20,680 nucleotides of DNA from an uncultured Collinsella sp. (GCA_900545445.1 UQZH01000038.1:1-20680); one strand, 5' to 3'. Shown: positions 7,262 to 14,014, counted from the stretch's first letter. Notes: generated from the letters alone by a model not told the origin. Program-made: numbers and translations.

Positions 7262-7774
7262 TTACGCAATCTCGTCGGAGTCGAGGTACAGCTCTCGGGC
7301 GTACAAGAAGAGCTGGGAAAGCATGAACAGGACGATGCCGAGAACCAGAGAGGTCCAATCGAATGATGAAGCGATCTTCTGGGCACCGACGGCCCCCTCG
7401 CTACCAAACATCGAGACGGAGGTTTCGAGAGAGCCGGCGTAGAGGCTGGTGGCAGCCTGAACAACGAAGAGGATGCCGAGCACCTTCAAGCATGTCGCAG
7501 ACCCTTTCTTGAAGGGGTCTCCGCTCTTGATCGTCCACACGAGAACGGCGCTGAGGATGGTCGTAGCGATACCGATGACGGCAGGGGCCAATGTCGAGAG
7601 CGCAAGGGCTGGATACGCGGGGGAGTCTGCAATTACAGGGTTGTCGAGCACTTCGATTGCTGGCTTTAAGGAGAACGCCAGTTGTGCGATGGCGGTGGCG
7701 CAAAGGGCCGCAGAGGCTATCGCACATGCGATGCGGAAGGAATGAAGCCGGGGAGTGCGATTGTCGGAACTCAT
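7262..7774 (-). CDS. DUF2975 membrane protein
   Basis: A 170-aa integral membrane protein with four predicted membrane segments at about 15-38, 57-82, 94-115 and 141-162. The short GDPFKKG stretch before the third segment and the end LFLYARELYLDSDEIA match the DUF2975 family pattern. Function is unknown; the family is typically encoded next to a YozG-like HTH protein, as here, which suggests a membrane sensor or partner for that regulator. CGGAGGTT precedes the ATG by three bases on the minus strand, a strong ribosome binding site. Transcription probably starts from the divergent region 7775-7894 and runs on into the HTH gene. Confidence 0.82.
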   Translation of the reverse strand: MSSDNRTPRLHSFRIACAIASAALCATAIAQLAFSLKPAIEVLDNPVIADSPAYPALALSTLAPAVIGIATTILSAVLVWTIKSGDPFKKGSATCLKVLGILFVVQAATSLYAGSLETSVSMFGSEGAVGAQKIASSFDWTSLVLGIVLFMLSQLFLYARELYLDSDEIA

Positions 7775-7894
7775 AATAACCTCCGAAGAATTTAAAAAAC
7801 TCAGGTTACTTTTTAACAGTTTATGTTAAATTGACTTTGCCGGCAAGTAATCACAGCATGCTGCAACCGAAACCCCTCTAGATTGGAGAGGATT
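7775..7894. promoter_or_regulatory. Divergent promoter region with three palindromes
   Basis: This AT-rich gap separates the DUF2975/HTH operon (minus) from the secreted-protein/ABC cluster (plus). It holds TTTAACA-gttta-TGTTAAA (7812-7830), TTGCCGGCAA (7837-7846) and CAGCATGCTG (7854-7863), all perfect. On the minus strand TTGCCG, a 17-base spacer and TAAACT form a plausible promoter whose -10 box overlaps the first palindrome. On the plus strand TTGACT (7831-7836) is a good -35, but the -10 is weak. CCTCT (7875-7879) can pair with AGAGG (7887-7891) in the SD of the next gene. Confidence 0.6.
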
Positions 7895-8260
7895 ATGTTC
7901 AGTACTGTCAAGTCGTGTAAGCTCTTGGTTTTCCTCGGCCTCGCTCTTTGTCTGTTGCTGCCGGGAGCCCCCGCTTTTGCGGATACCCCGATGCCTCCTT
8001 CCCAGGAGAGCAGCCAGCGTGCCCTCGTTGAGCCCCTCGGGTATACGGACGACGTCGTCGATACCTACTGGAGCTACAGCTGCCCTCGCGGCGTGAGCGG
8101 GCACAGCATCTCGATGTTCAACATCTCTTACAAGACGATCTCCTACCGAAATGGCTATCGCCGATCCGCGCATCATAGGGAATCCCGCCTCGCTGCAATG
8201 TGCTCCTGTGGCGTTCTTGGCACAACCGATAAATGGCAATTTGTCTATAGCACCTACTAG
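7895..8260 (+). CDS. Sec-secreted small protein, bacteriocin-like candidate
   Basis: A 121-aa protein with a clear signal peptide: VKSCK, a hydrophobic core LLVFLGLALCLLLPG, and a probable cleavage after AFA (29/30). The mature part is about 92 residues, rich in Ser, Tyr and Arg/His, with three Cys (one in YSCPRG, two in MCSCG). It ends KWQFVYSTY. The start at 7895 has GGAGAGG at 7885-7891; a TTG at 7883 is less likely. I do not recognise a family with confidence. A WSY...GHSIS stretch and a Tyr-rich end weakly recall the lactococcin 972 family, whose genes also sit before dedicated ABC transporters. No lanthipeptide or other modification enzyme is nearby. The neighbouring transporter genes suggest that it is a toxin-like peptide or a transporter-linked exoprotein. 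Confidence 0.7.
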   Translation: MFSTVKSCKLLVFLGLALCLLLPGAPAFADTPMPPSQESSQRALVEPLGYTDDVVDTYWSYSCPRGVSGHSISMFNISYKTISYRNGYRRSAHHRESRLAAMCSCGVLGTTDKWQFVYSTY

Positions 8261-8326
8261 ATGCGAAGCGGGGTCGAGCATTCTGTTCGGCGCCGCTGTT
8301 CCAGCTGGATGAGGCCAAGGTTGGCG

Positions 8327-10549
8327 ATGAATATGCTCAAAATCTCGAAGGCGATCTTTAGGTCGCTCCTCTCCTCCAGGTCGCTCCGTGTTGCCGTTGT
8401 TGCGTTGACGGTTCTTTGTGCTTTGCCCGTCTTCAGGGGCGCGGCCGGCATCGACGGACGGGTTGAATACCTCGAGTCGGGAATAACCCGTGTTGAGCAG
8501 GAATTGTCAGCATCCTATGCGGATGCGCTTGTAAATGCGGGGGAGGAGGGCGTCTATACCTCTTCATCAAGCATGCCCGCGCTTCTGTACCCTCTTGCCG
8601 CGGGGCGTCTTATCTTAGCGCCGCTCTCTCCTCTGCTTCCGTTTCTGCAGGTATCGGATGGAGCGTACACCTATTATGACGGATCGAAGGAGTACTTGCT
8701 ATGGGCCGCAACGGCCGTTGCCGTTTCGTTCCTTGCCGCGCGTCTTAACAAACGTGAAAAACTCATCATCCAGGCACCGATGGGCGAGCCGGGTAGGCTT
8801 GTTGCATCGAGCGTATGGGCGAGTGTTTTTACAATGCTTGCCGTCTTCGCCGTCAATCTTCCAGGGATAATCGCCGCACTTGTGAAGAATGGCCCGGGCT
8901 CGCTGTTCTATCCGATAGGCTACGTTCAATATGCGACTCCGGTTATCAAGCCGGCTTGGCTGGTGTTCGCGCAGACGGCCATCTTGCAATTCTTGGTGGC
9001 GGCGTTCATCTCGCTCGTCGTTCACCTTGCCGTGAAGATTGCCAATAACCCTACGCTTGGAATCGTGTTCGTATGTGCCCTGATGGGGGCGACGATGGTT
9101 CCCGGGTATTACGGAAGATCCATCGCTTTACGTGAGTTCGCCCTGTTGAATCCCCTTACGTATGCGAACACTGAGTTGACCGTCGGCGCCTATAGCCCGT
9201 ACCCGACAACGCAGATAGTGAATCTGCCTGGACTTTGCTTCGAGCGTGGCGCGATTACCCTCGTATGCGCAATCGGGATCGAGGTGCTGGCAATTTACTT
9301 GCTCTGCGTTGCTGGAAAGAGCGGCTGCGCGCGCCCGATGTCCCCGATTTGTCTTGAGAGGGGTTCCTTCACCGCATCGCGAACGAAAACTCGTTCGAGC
9401 GCTTGTGCCGCCGCCGTTGCATACGTAAGAACGATGGGGAAACTGCTCCTGCGTTCTCCTGCCCTCGCCGTATGCGCGATTGCAATGTCGACGACGATGC
9501 TGGCCCCGGCTCTGGTCGAGATGTTTCCCGACACTGATGACGTTTCCGCTGTTCGGTATAGGGATGGGGAGCTCCGTTCAATAGATCGGTATCTAGAGCA
9601 GACCGCTGCGAATATGGACGTCGAGGGCAAAGCGGCCCTGGAAGACATGCGGGATGCTCTTTCGGGTTTCGTGTACGCGCCTATGCCTGCGGAGGGGTTT
9701 CGATGCCTTGCGACGTACGAGCGAGCTCGAGGCGAGCTGGGCGCGGCAGATGCGACCCTCCTGCAATCGATCGGAATCGAGCCGGAGACTCCTTCTCGTG
9801 CGGAGGCGCGCGCCCTTCTGCTCGAGTCGATCGCGAGCTTGCCGGACCCCAAGGTTTACGAATTAAGTACGAAGATGCCCCCGTTAATCCTTCTTTCGTA
9901 TCTCCAGGCGGCGCTTCCCTCCTTGTTTTGGCTGTTGCCCGTGGTTGTCACATCGCTTGCGTGCATCCACCTGCAGTGTCGTTCCCTTCTGGTTCTCCAA
10001 GTCCCCGCAACGGCGCATATGCGTTTTCTGACGGCTGTTGCGCTGTCTCTCCTGCTTGGCTTGGCACTGCTTTTGGTGTCGATGGTTCCCGCTGCGGTTG
10101 TGTCCGCGATTAAGAACGGCGCGGGTGGATCGGAGTATCCCGTCGCTCTCATTCGAGCGGGGGATTCGACAACGTCCACGGTGGGGGAGGCGGTGCTGCA
10201 CAGTATTCCGTTGCTGGTCATGGCATACGACGTGATTTCCTTCGCCGCTGCGTTGACAGCAGCGATTAGCCGCAACCCCGTTGTCACCGGAGCGGTTTGC
10301 GCGGTTCTTTTGGTTTTGGGTTCGTTGAGCGCTCATGTTGAAAGCGTGGGCGTGGGCGCCGCGCTGCTGGCTCCTTTCGCCTCGTTAGACCCCGCTTCCC
10401 AGGTGGGGACGATTGGGTTCCTTGGGCGAGGGACGAACGCGATGCCTTTTGGAGGGGTCGTCGGCGCGTCGGGCGCTCTGCTGGTGGTCTTGGGCGCCGT
10501 ATCTCCGTTGATGGTGCACCTGAGTGTTCCAAAGATCGAAAGGGGATGA
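8327..10549 (+). CDS. Duplicated ABC-2-like permease (two membrane modules)
   Basis: A 740-aa integral membrane protein made of two related halves. Each has an N-terminal membrane segment, a large polar extracytoplasmic part, then a group of membrane segments. Both halves share the motif PG/PA-x-x-x-A-hydrophobic-x-K-N-G-x-G...YP: NLPGIIAALVKNGPGSLFYP (about 177-196) and MVPAAVVSAIKNGAGGSEYP (about 586-605). The same motif occurs once in the fusion protein at 11449. No transporter ATPase motifs are present, so it should work with the ATPase encoded next. The frame is open from 8261, directly after the preceding UAG, but 8327 is preferred (AAGG at 8317-8320); 8333 is also possible. A two-in-one LanE/LanG-like immunity permease is the best analogy, not a proven identity. 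Confidence 0.75.
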   Translation: MNMLKISKAIFRSLLSSRSLRVAVVALTVLCALPVFRGAAGIDGRVEYLESGITRVEQELSASYADALVNAGEEGVYTSSSSMPALLYPLAAGRLILAPLSPLLPFLQVSDGAYTYYDGSKEYLLWAATAVAVSFLAARLNKREKLIIQAPMGEPGRLVASSVWASVFTMLAVFAVNLPGIIAALVKNGPGSLFYPIGYVQYATPVIKPAWLVFAQTAILQFLVAAFISLVVHLAVKIANNPTLGIVFVCALMGATMVPGYYGRSIALREFALLNPLTYANTELTVGAYSPYPTTQIVNLPGLCFERGAITLVCAIGIEVLAIYLLCVAGKSGCARPMSPICLERGSFTASRTKTRSSACAAAVAYVRTMGKLLLRSPALAVCAIAMSTTMLAPALVEMFPDTDDVSAVRYRDGELRSIDRYLEQTAANMDVEGKAALEDMRDALSGFVYAPMPAEGFRCLATYERARGELGAADATLLQSIGIEPETPSRAEARALLLESIASLPDPKVYELSTKMPPLILLSYLQAALPSLFWLLPVVVTSLACIHLQCRSLLVLQVPATAHMRFLTAVALSLLLGLALLLVSMVPAAVVSAIKNGAGGSEYPVALIRAGDSTTSTVGEAVLHSIPLLVMAYDVISFAAALTAAISRNPVVTGAVCAVLLVLGSLSAHVESVGVGAALLAPFASLDPASQVGTIGFLGRGTNAMPFGGVVGASGALLVVLGAVSPLMVHLSVPKIERG

Positions 10550-10554
10550 TTTCG

Positions 10555-11295
10555 ATGATTCGACTTCAGGCGCTGACGCTTTCTTATGGAAAGAGGGTGC
10601 TCGTAGATTCGGTGGACGCTGAGTTTGCCCCGGGTACGGTCTACGGTCTCGTTGCTCCAAACGGGCATGGAAAGACAACGTTGCTGCGGGCGATGGCAGG
10701 TTTACCGGGTCCTCGCATAGACGGGAGCATCGTTCTGGATGAGGTGCAGGGTGCGGGTGCGAGAGAGGTCCGCTCTATAATCTTTTATGCACCTGGTGAG
10801 GGGACGCTGCTGTATCCCGGATTGCGTGCGGAAGATCACCTCAAGATGGTTTGCGATATGTGGCCGCATGCTCGCGATATCGAAGAGATAGTAGAACAAA
10901 CGCAGATAGGTGAGTTCGCGAAGATGAGGATCCGCACTCTGAGCCAGGGCATGAAGCAGCAGCTTACCCTGGCGATTGCGTATGCGACGGGCGCGCGGTA
11001 CCTTCTATTAGATGAGCCCATGAACGCGCTCGACCCCAGCAGGGTGGACTTGCATTCCGAGATTCTCAGGAAGCTGGCCGATTCTGGTACGTGCATCATC
11101 ATGTCATCCCACATCTTGGATTCGGTCGATAGGCTGTGCGATGAGATTCTGTTTTTGAAGGATGGGAGGCTCATTAGAAGCATTCCGCAAGATGATGCTG
11201 CGCCGAAGTCTCTTGGATCCCATTTCGCAAAGCCTGCCGGACGCGCCGAGGGTGCGCTAAGCACGTATCGGCGACTCTACGAAAAGGGCGGGTAG
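10555..11295 (+). CDS. ABC transporter ATP-binding protein
   Basis: A 246-aa cytosolic ATPase that would power the permease encoded just upstream. Numbered from the 10555 start: Walker A APNGHGKTT (34-42, with Ala for the usual first Gly), signature LSQGM (129-133), Walker B YLLLDEP (149-155), the D-loop ALDP, and the switch His in SSHIL (186). At the Q-loop position, five residues before the LYPGL tyrosine, there is Glu (APGEGTLLYPGL), as in the E-loop of lantibiotic-immunity ATPases. An ATG at 10546 overlaps the permease stop, but the SD GAAAGGGG (10538-10545) abuts it, so the ATG at 10555 fits better. Translational coupling with the permease is likely. Confidence 0.88.
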   Translation: MIRLQALTLSYGKRVLVDSVDAEFAPGTVYGLVAPNGHGKTTLLRAMAGLPGPRIDGSIVLDEVQGAGAREVRSIIFYAPGEGTLLYPGLRAEDHLKMVCDMWPHARDIEEIVEQTQIGEFAKMRIRTLSQGMKQQLTLAIAYATGARYLLLDEPMNALDPSRVDLHSEILRKLADSGTCIIMSSHILDSVDRLCDEILFLKDGRLIRSIPQDDAAPKSLGSHFAKPAGRAEGALSTYRRLYEKGG

Positions 11296-11297
11296 AA

Positions 11298-11429
11298 ATG
11301 CAATTTAAAAATCTATGTGGTCAATGTGATACCGTTGAACCCGCATATCGATACCGCTCAGCCATTCTCCTCGCCCCCGTCGCACGTCTCTTCATTCGGT
11401 CTGTCATTATTGGTCTAACGATGCCTTGA
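11298..11429 (+). CDS. Possible 43-aa CxxC small membrane protein
   Basis: A short open frame begins 3 bases after the ATPase stop and ends 19 bases before the next gene, filling the gap exactly. It encodes MQFKNLCGQCDTVEP at the start, with a CxxC pair, then a hydrophobic stretch AILLAPVARLFIRSVIIGLTM that could span the membrane. The upstream AAAAGGGCGGG could serve as ribosome binding site. Codon use is more mixed than in its neighbours, and it may be chance or a gene remnant. No family is recognised. Confidence 0.3.
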   Translation: MQFKNLCGQCDTVEPAYRYRSAILLAPVARLFIRSVIIGLTMP

Positions 11430-11448
11430 GGAATGCAGGTGCTTCTAA

Positions 11449-13257
11449 ATGTACTGTCGACTTCTTCTCAAACTAATCCTAAGAGACAGGGCCGTATGGA
11501 TTTGTACGCTCGTTCTCGCTGCAGCCTTTTCCGTCCCCATTGCGTTCAATTCACCCATCTACGGGCCCTTCTTTATGAAGCAGGGCATGCAGGGCTTTGT
11601 CGACGCATTCAATACGCGCGCGCCCCAGGCCAGCGGCACAGACCTATCTCCAGAGCAGCAAGATGACGCGGAGCTTGCAAGATACGCGAACGCCGCCCTT
11701 GCCGCTCAAACCGACGCCGCCTTTCTCGATTCTGCCGAGAGCTACTACGCGCTCATGGGCGAAGGCTTCCAATCCGGGTCCATCGTGGGAGACCGAGAGA
11801 CCAATGACGCAGCGCTCGCATATTGCCGTGCCCTGAGCAGCTCCGGCATCACGGATATCCCGGCCTCCGCAAACGACCTGCCATTCCTTTCCTTCCTGCC
11901 TTACGCCATTGCCACGGCGCCGTCTTTCCTTCCCTTCATCCCCTTCCTTCTCTCGTCGATACTCGTGCTCGGCGCCACAAGGCCCGGGACCCTGGCGGCA
12001 AAGGTGCCCGTGCCCAAATTCCGGCGCCTTATTCAGATCGTGTTTTCGATAATCGCCGCGGGGACCGCGATGCTCCTCGCCGGCCTCGCACCCGGGGGCA
12101 TTTACGCCTTGGTCCTAAACGGCTTCGGGCAAATTGGGTACCCGATCGCCTTCTTCCATGACGGCGCGCTTACCACCACGACCGCGGGAGACGTCTTCAC
12201 AGCCCTGCTTCTCGCGCTGCTTGCGGGCGGAACCTTGATATCCGTTTGCTCCGCCGTCCTATCGACCGCAACGAGGCGCGTCTTCGCAGGCCCCCTTGCC
12301 TCAGCGCTGCTTGTCGCGGCCCCGGCATTCCCGTTGCTGTCCGATTCGGCACTAGGGCATAATGCCGTGCTCGGGCTCCTGCCGCTGGCCGTGTTCTCGC
12401 CTATCGAGGCAACGGGCTACGTAGGATGTTTCCCGACAGAATTCATTGGCTCCGGTTCAGGCAGCGCATCGATGCTTGCCGTGGCCCTGGCATACGTCGC
12501 GGTCTTTTTTGCGGTCGGCGCCGTTGCGGCACGTTCCCCCAAACAGCCTGGACCCGCGAAAAAGCACCATGGGCTCGAGCTTCTGGACGCGAGCGTGGGA
12601 TACGGGAGCACGACGGTACTTTCAATCGGGTCGCTTTTCCTGAGCCCGGGAACGGCGGCGGGCCTCGTTGCTCCCAACGGCTCGGGGAAAACCACCCTTC
12701 TTGAAGCGCTGTCGGGCCAATTTCCCACCCGCATCCGCTCGGGAAGCCTGGCGGCAGACGGAATCAGCCAACGTCGATCAGCCGAATTTGCAGAACTCGT
12801 CTACCTGAGCTCTTCAGGCGACACGGATCTTTACCCCACGCTATCGGCCCTCGAGCACCTTGCTTTCGTTAGGGAGGCGTGGAAATCGGCCGCCGACATC
12901 GACCCGCTCTGCAGCTCCCTCGGAATCTCCCCATATCTCGACAAGCCGACCCGTAAACTCTCGACAGGAATGAAGCAGCAGGTAAAGCTTGCCATGGCGA
13001 TAGCGACCGATTGCCCGTACCTCATCCTCGATGAACCGCTGAACGGCCTCGATCCGGGAAAGCGGAAAACCTCCTGCGACGCGATGCGCAGCGAGGTGGC
13101 GCGGGGACGAAGCGTGCTCATTTCGAGCCATCTGCTCGACGACCTGGCAGACCTCACCAACTCGTTCTACTTCATCGAGGCCGGAACGCTCGTGGAAAAG
13201 ATCGAGTCGTCCTCGCAGACGCTCAAGCAGGAATACCTCGATACATACGAGAGATGA
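11449..13257 (+). CDS. ABC permease-ATPase fusion (one TMD, one NBD)
   Basis: A 602-aa protein with a membrane domain followed by an ATPase domain. Residues 16-34 form the first membrane segment, about 35-150 an extracytoplasmic part, and 155-360 several membrane segments. LAPGGIYALVLNGFGQIGYP (213-232) is the motif shared with both halves of the upstream permease. The ATPase has Walker A APNGSGKTT (408-416, again Ala first), signature LSTGM (504-508), Walker B YLILDEP (524-530) and the switch His H561. The Q-loop Gln is replaced (SSSGDTDLYPTL). TMD-NBD fusions with ABC-2-like membrane domains are uncommon. It may form a homodimer exporter or pair with the upstream permease. SD is weak (AGG about 10 bases before the ATG). 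A 153-base gap separates it from the preceding ATPase. Confidence 0.85.
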   Translation: MYCRLLLKLILRDRAVWICTLVLAAAFSVPIAFNSPIYGPFFMKQGMQGFVDAFNTRAPQASGTDLSPEQQDDAELARYANAALAAQTDAAFLDSAESYYALMGEGFQSGSIVGDRETNDAALAYCRALSSSGITDIPASANDLPFLSFLPYAIATAPSFLPFIPFLLSSILVLGATRPGTLAAKVPVPKFRRLIQIVFSIIAAGTAMLLAGLAPGGIYALVLNGFGQIGYPIAFFHDGALTTTTAGDVFTALLLALLAGGTLISVCSAVLSTATRRVFAGPLASALLVAAPAFPLLSDSALGHNAVLGLLPLAVFSPIEATGYVGCFPTEFIGSGSGSASMLAVALAYVAVFFAVGAVAARSPKQPGPAKKHHGLELLDASVGYGSTTVLSIGSLFLSPGTAAGLVAPNGSGKTTLLEALSGQFPTRIRSGSLAADGISQRRSAEFAELVYLSSSGDTDLYPTLSALEHLAFVREAWKSAADIDPLCSSLGISPYLDKPTRKLSTGMKQQVKLAMAIATDCPYLILDEPLNGLDPGKRKTSCDAMRSEVARGRSVLISSHLLDDLADLTNSFYFIEAGTLVEKIESSSQTLKQEYLDTYER

Positions 13258-13275
13258 ATGTGGGGGAGTGTTCGG

Positions 13276-13407
13276 ATGAAGTTGATATTTAAGGTCCAGC
13301 TCGTGTTGTGCCGAAAAGACCGTGAACCTTTTGTGGGACACGTGGCGCCGTGGTACCATAGCCAAGTTTGTTGTCTTGGTCGGAAACCAAGACGCCTTAT
13401 GCGCTGA
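13276..13407 (+). pseudogene. Cut-off start of a further membrane-protein gene
   Basis: GGGGGAG at 13262-13268 followed 7 bases later by an ATG looks like a real gene start. The first codons read MKLIFKVQLVLCRKDRE, similar in character to the N-termini of the two ABC membrane proteins upstream. After about 17 codons the frame runs into the rpmE promoter and leader, loses any coding character, and stops at 13407. I read it as the 5' stub of a lost ABC-type permease gene at the right edge of the island. Confidence 0.4.
13331..13359 (+). promoter_or_regulatory. Putative rpmE promoter
   Basis: TTGTGG (13331-13336) and TACCAT (13354-13359) are 17 bases apart. Transcription would start near 13366, just before the structured leader of rpmE. 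Confidence 0.6.
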
Positions 13408-13443
13408 TCGGTAACCAGCGCCTGACCAATAAGGAGTCCTACC
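13366..13443 (+). ncRNA. Structured rpmE leader (candidate L31 ribosomal leader)
   Basis: GTCTTGGT (13373-13380) and ACCAAGAC (13386-13393) form a perfect 8-bp hairpin with a 5-base loop. GCGCTG (13401-13406) and CAGCGC (13416-13421) form a second. TTGGTC (13376-13381) can instead pair with GACCAA (13424-13429), directly before the SD AAGGAG (13431-13436), so two exclusive folds exist. Ribosomal leaders for L31 have been proposed in several bacterial groups, including Coriobacteriia; whether this one fits that published model needs a covariance search. Confidence 0.6.
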
Positions 13444-13869
13444 ATGAAGCAGGGTATCCATCCCCAGTATGTCGAGTGCACGGTGACGTGCTCCTGCGGC
13501 AACACCTTCAAGACGCACGCTACTGTGTCCGAGATGAAGGTCGAGCTTTGCAACGAGTGCCACCCGTTCTACACCGGCCAGCAGAAGTTCGTCGACACCG
13601 GTGGACGCGTCCAGCGCTTCGCCGACAAGTTCGGTGGCGCCGCTGCCGCCCAGCTCAAGAAGGCTGAGGAGGCCAAGGCTGCCAAGGCCGCCAAGGCTGC
13701 TGAGGCCGAGGCCGCTCGCAAGGCCGCCGCTGAGGCTAAGGCTGCCGAGAAGGCTAAGCGTGCCGCTAAGTTCGCCGAGGAGGCTGCCAAGCAGGCTGCC
13801 GAGGCTCCCGCAGAGGCTCCCGTCGAGGAGGCCGCTGCCGAGGCCGAGACCACCGAGGCTGCTGAGTAA
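13444..13869 (+). CDS. rpmE: Ribosomal protein bL31 with long acidic/basic tail
   Basis: A 141-aa large-subunit ribosomal protein. The first 65 residues are a standard bL31: MKQGIHPQYVECTVTCSCGN at the start, a zinc site of C16, C18, C36 and C39 (zinc-binding C+ type), and HPFYTGQQKFVDTGGRVQRF. Residues 66-141 form an Ala/Lys/Glu-rich extension with repeats of the AAKAAEA kind, predicted as a long charged helix, ending Pro/Glu-rich. Most bL31 proteins are about 70 residues, so the tail doubles the length. Start is set by AAGGAG at 13431-13436. It has its own promoter and leader and ends in a strong terminator, so it is a single-gene unit. Confidence 0.95.
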   Translation: MKQGIHPQYVECTVTCSCGNTFKTHATVSEMKVELCNECHPFYTGQQKFVDTGGRVQRFADKFGGAAAAQLKKAEEAKAAKAAKAAEAEAARKAAAEAKAAEKAKRAAKFAEEAAKQAAEAPAEAPVEEAAAEAETTEAAE

Positions 13870-13906
13870 ATAGCTCGCCGCGGAATCGCTCGCATTCATG
13901 GCATAA

Positions 13907-13946
13907 GGGCCGCGCATCCATTTGGGTGCGCGGCCCTTTTCTTTTT
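13907..13946 (+). terminator. Intrinsic terminator of rpmE
   Basis: GGGCCGCGCATCC (13907-13919) pairs with GGGTGCGCGGCCC (13924-13936) around an ATTT loop, followed by TTTTCTTTTT (13937-13946). A strong terminator 37 bases after the stop codon. Confidence 0.9.
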
Positions 13947-13947
13947 A

Positions 13948-14014
13948 TTGGTGCAAGCTAACCCGTCCCCATTGCAGCAGGTTGGTACGTAAAGGACGGG
14001 TTAGCTTGCACCAA
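13948..14014. repeat. Perfect 21-bp inverted repeat element
   Basis: The arms at 13948-13968 and 13994-14014 are perfect reverse complements (TTGGTGCAAGCTAACCCGTC at the start of the left arm), separated by 25 bases. It follows the rpmE terminator directly. The left arm leads into CCCGTCCCC, as does the element at 19245. There is no T-run suited to a terminator, so a mobile hairpin or a protein-binding element is more likely. Confidence 0.75.

Noticed and set aside
7895..8260. Lanthipeptide precursor
   Set aside because: It has a Sec signal peptide rather than a lanthipeptide leader, and no LanB, LanC or LanM gene is in the window.
8261..8326. N-terminal extension of the permease from 8261
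   Set aside because: The 22 residues are Arg-rich with no SD before the first ATG; the start at 8327 has an AAGG at proper distance.
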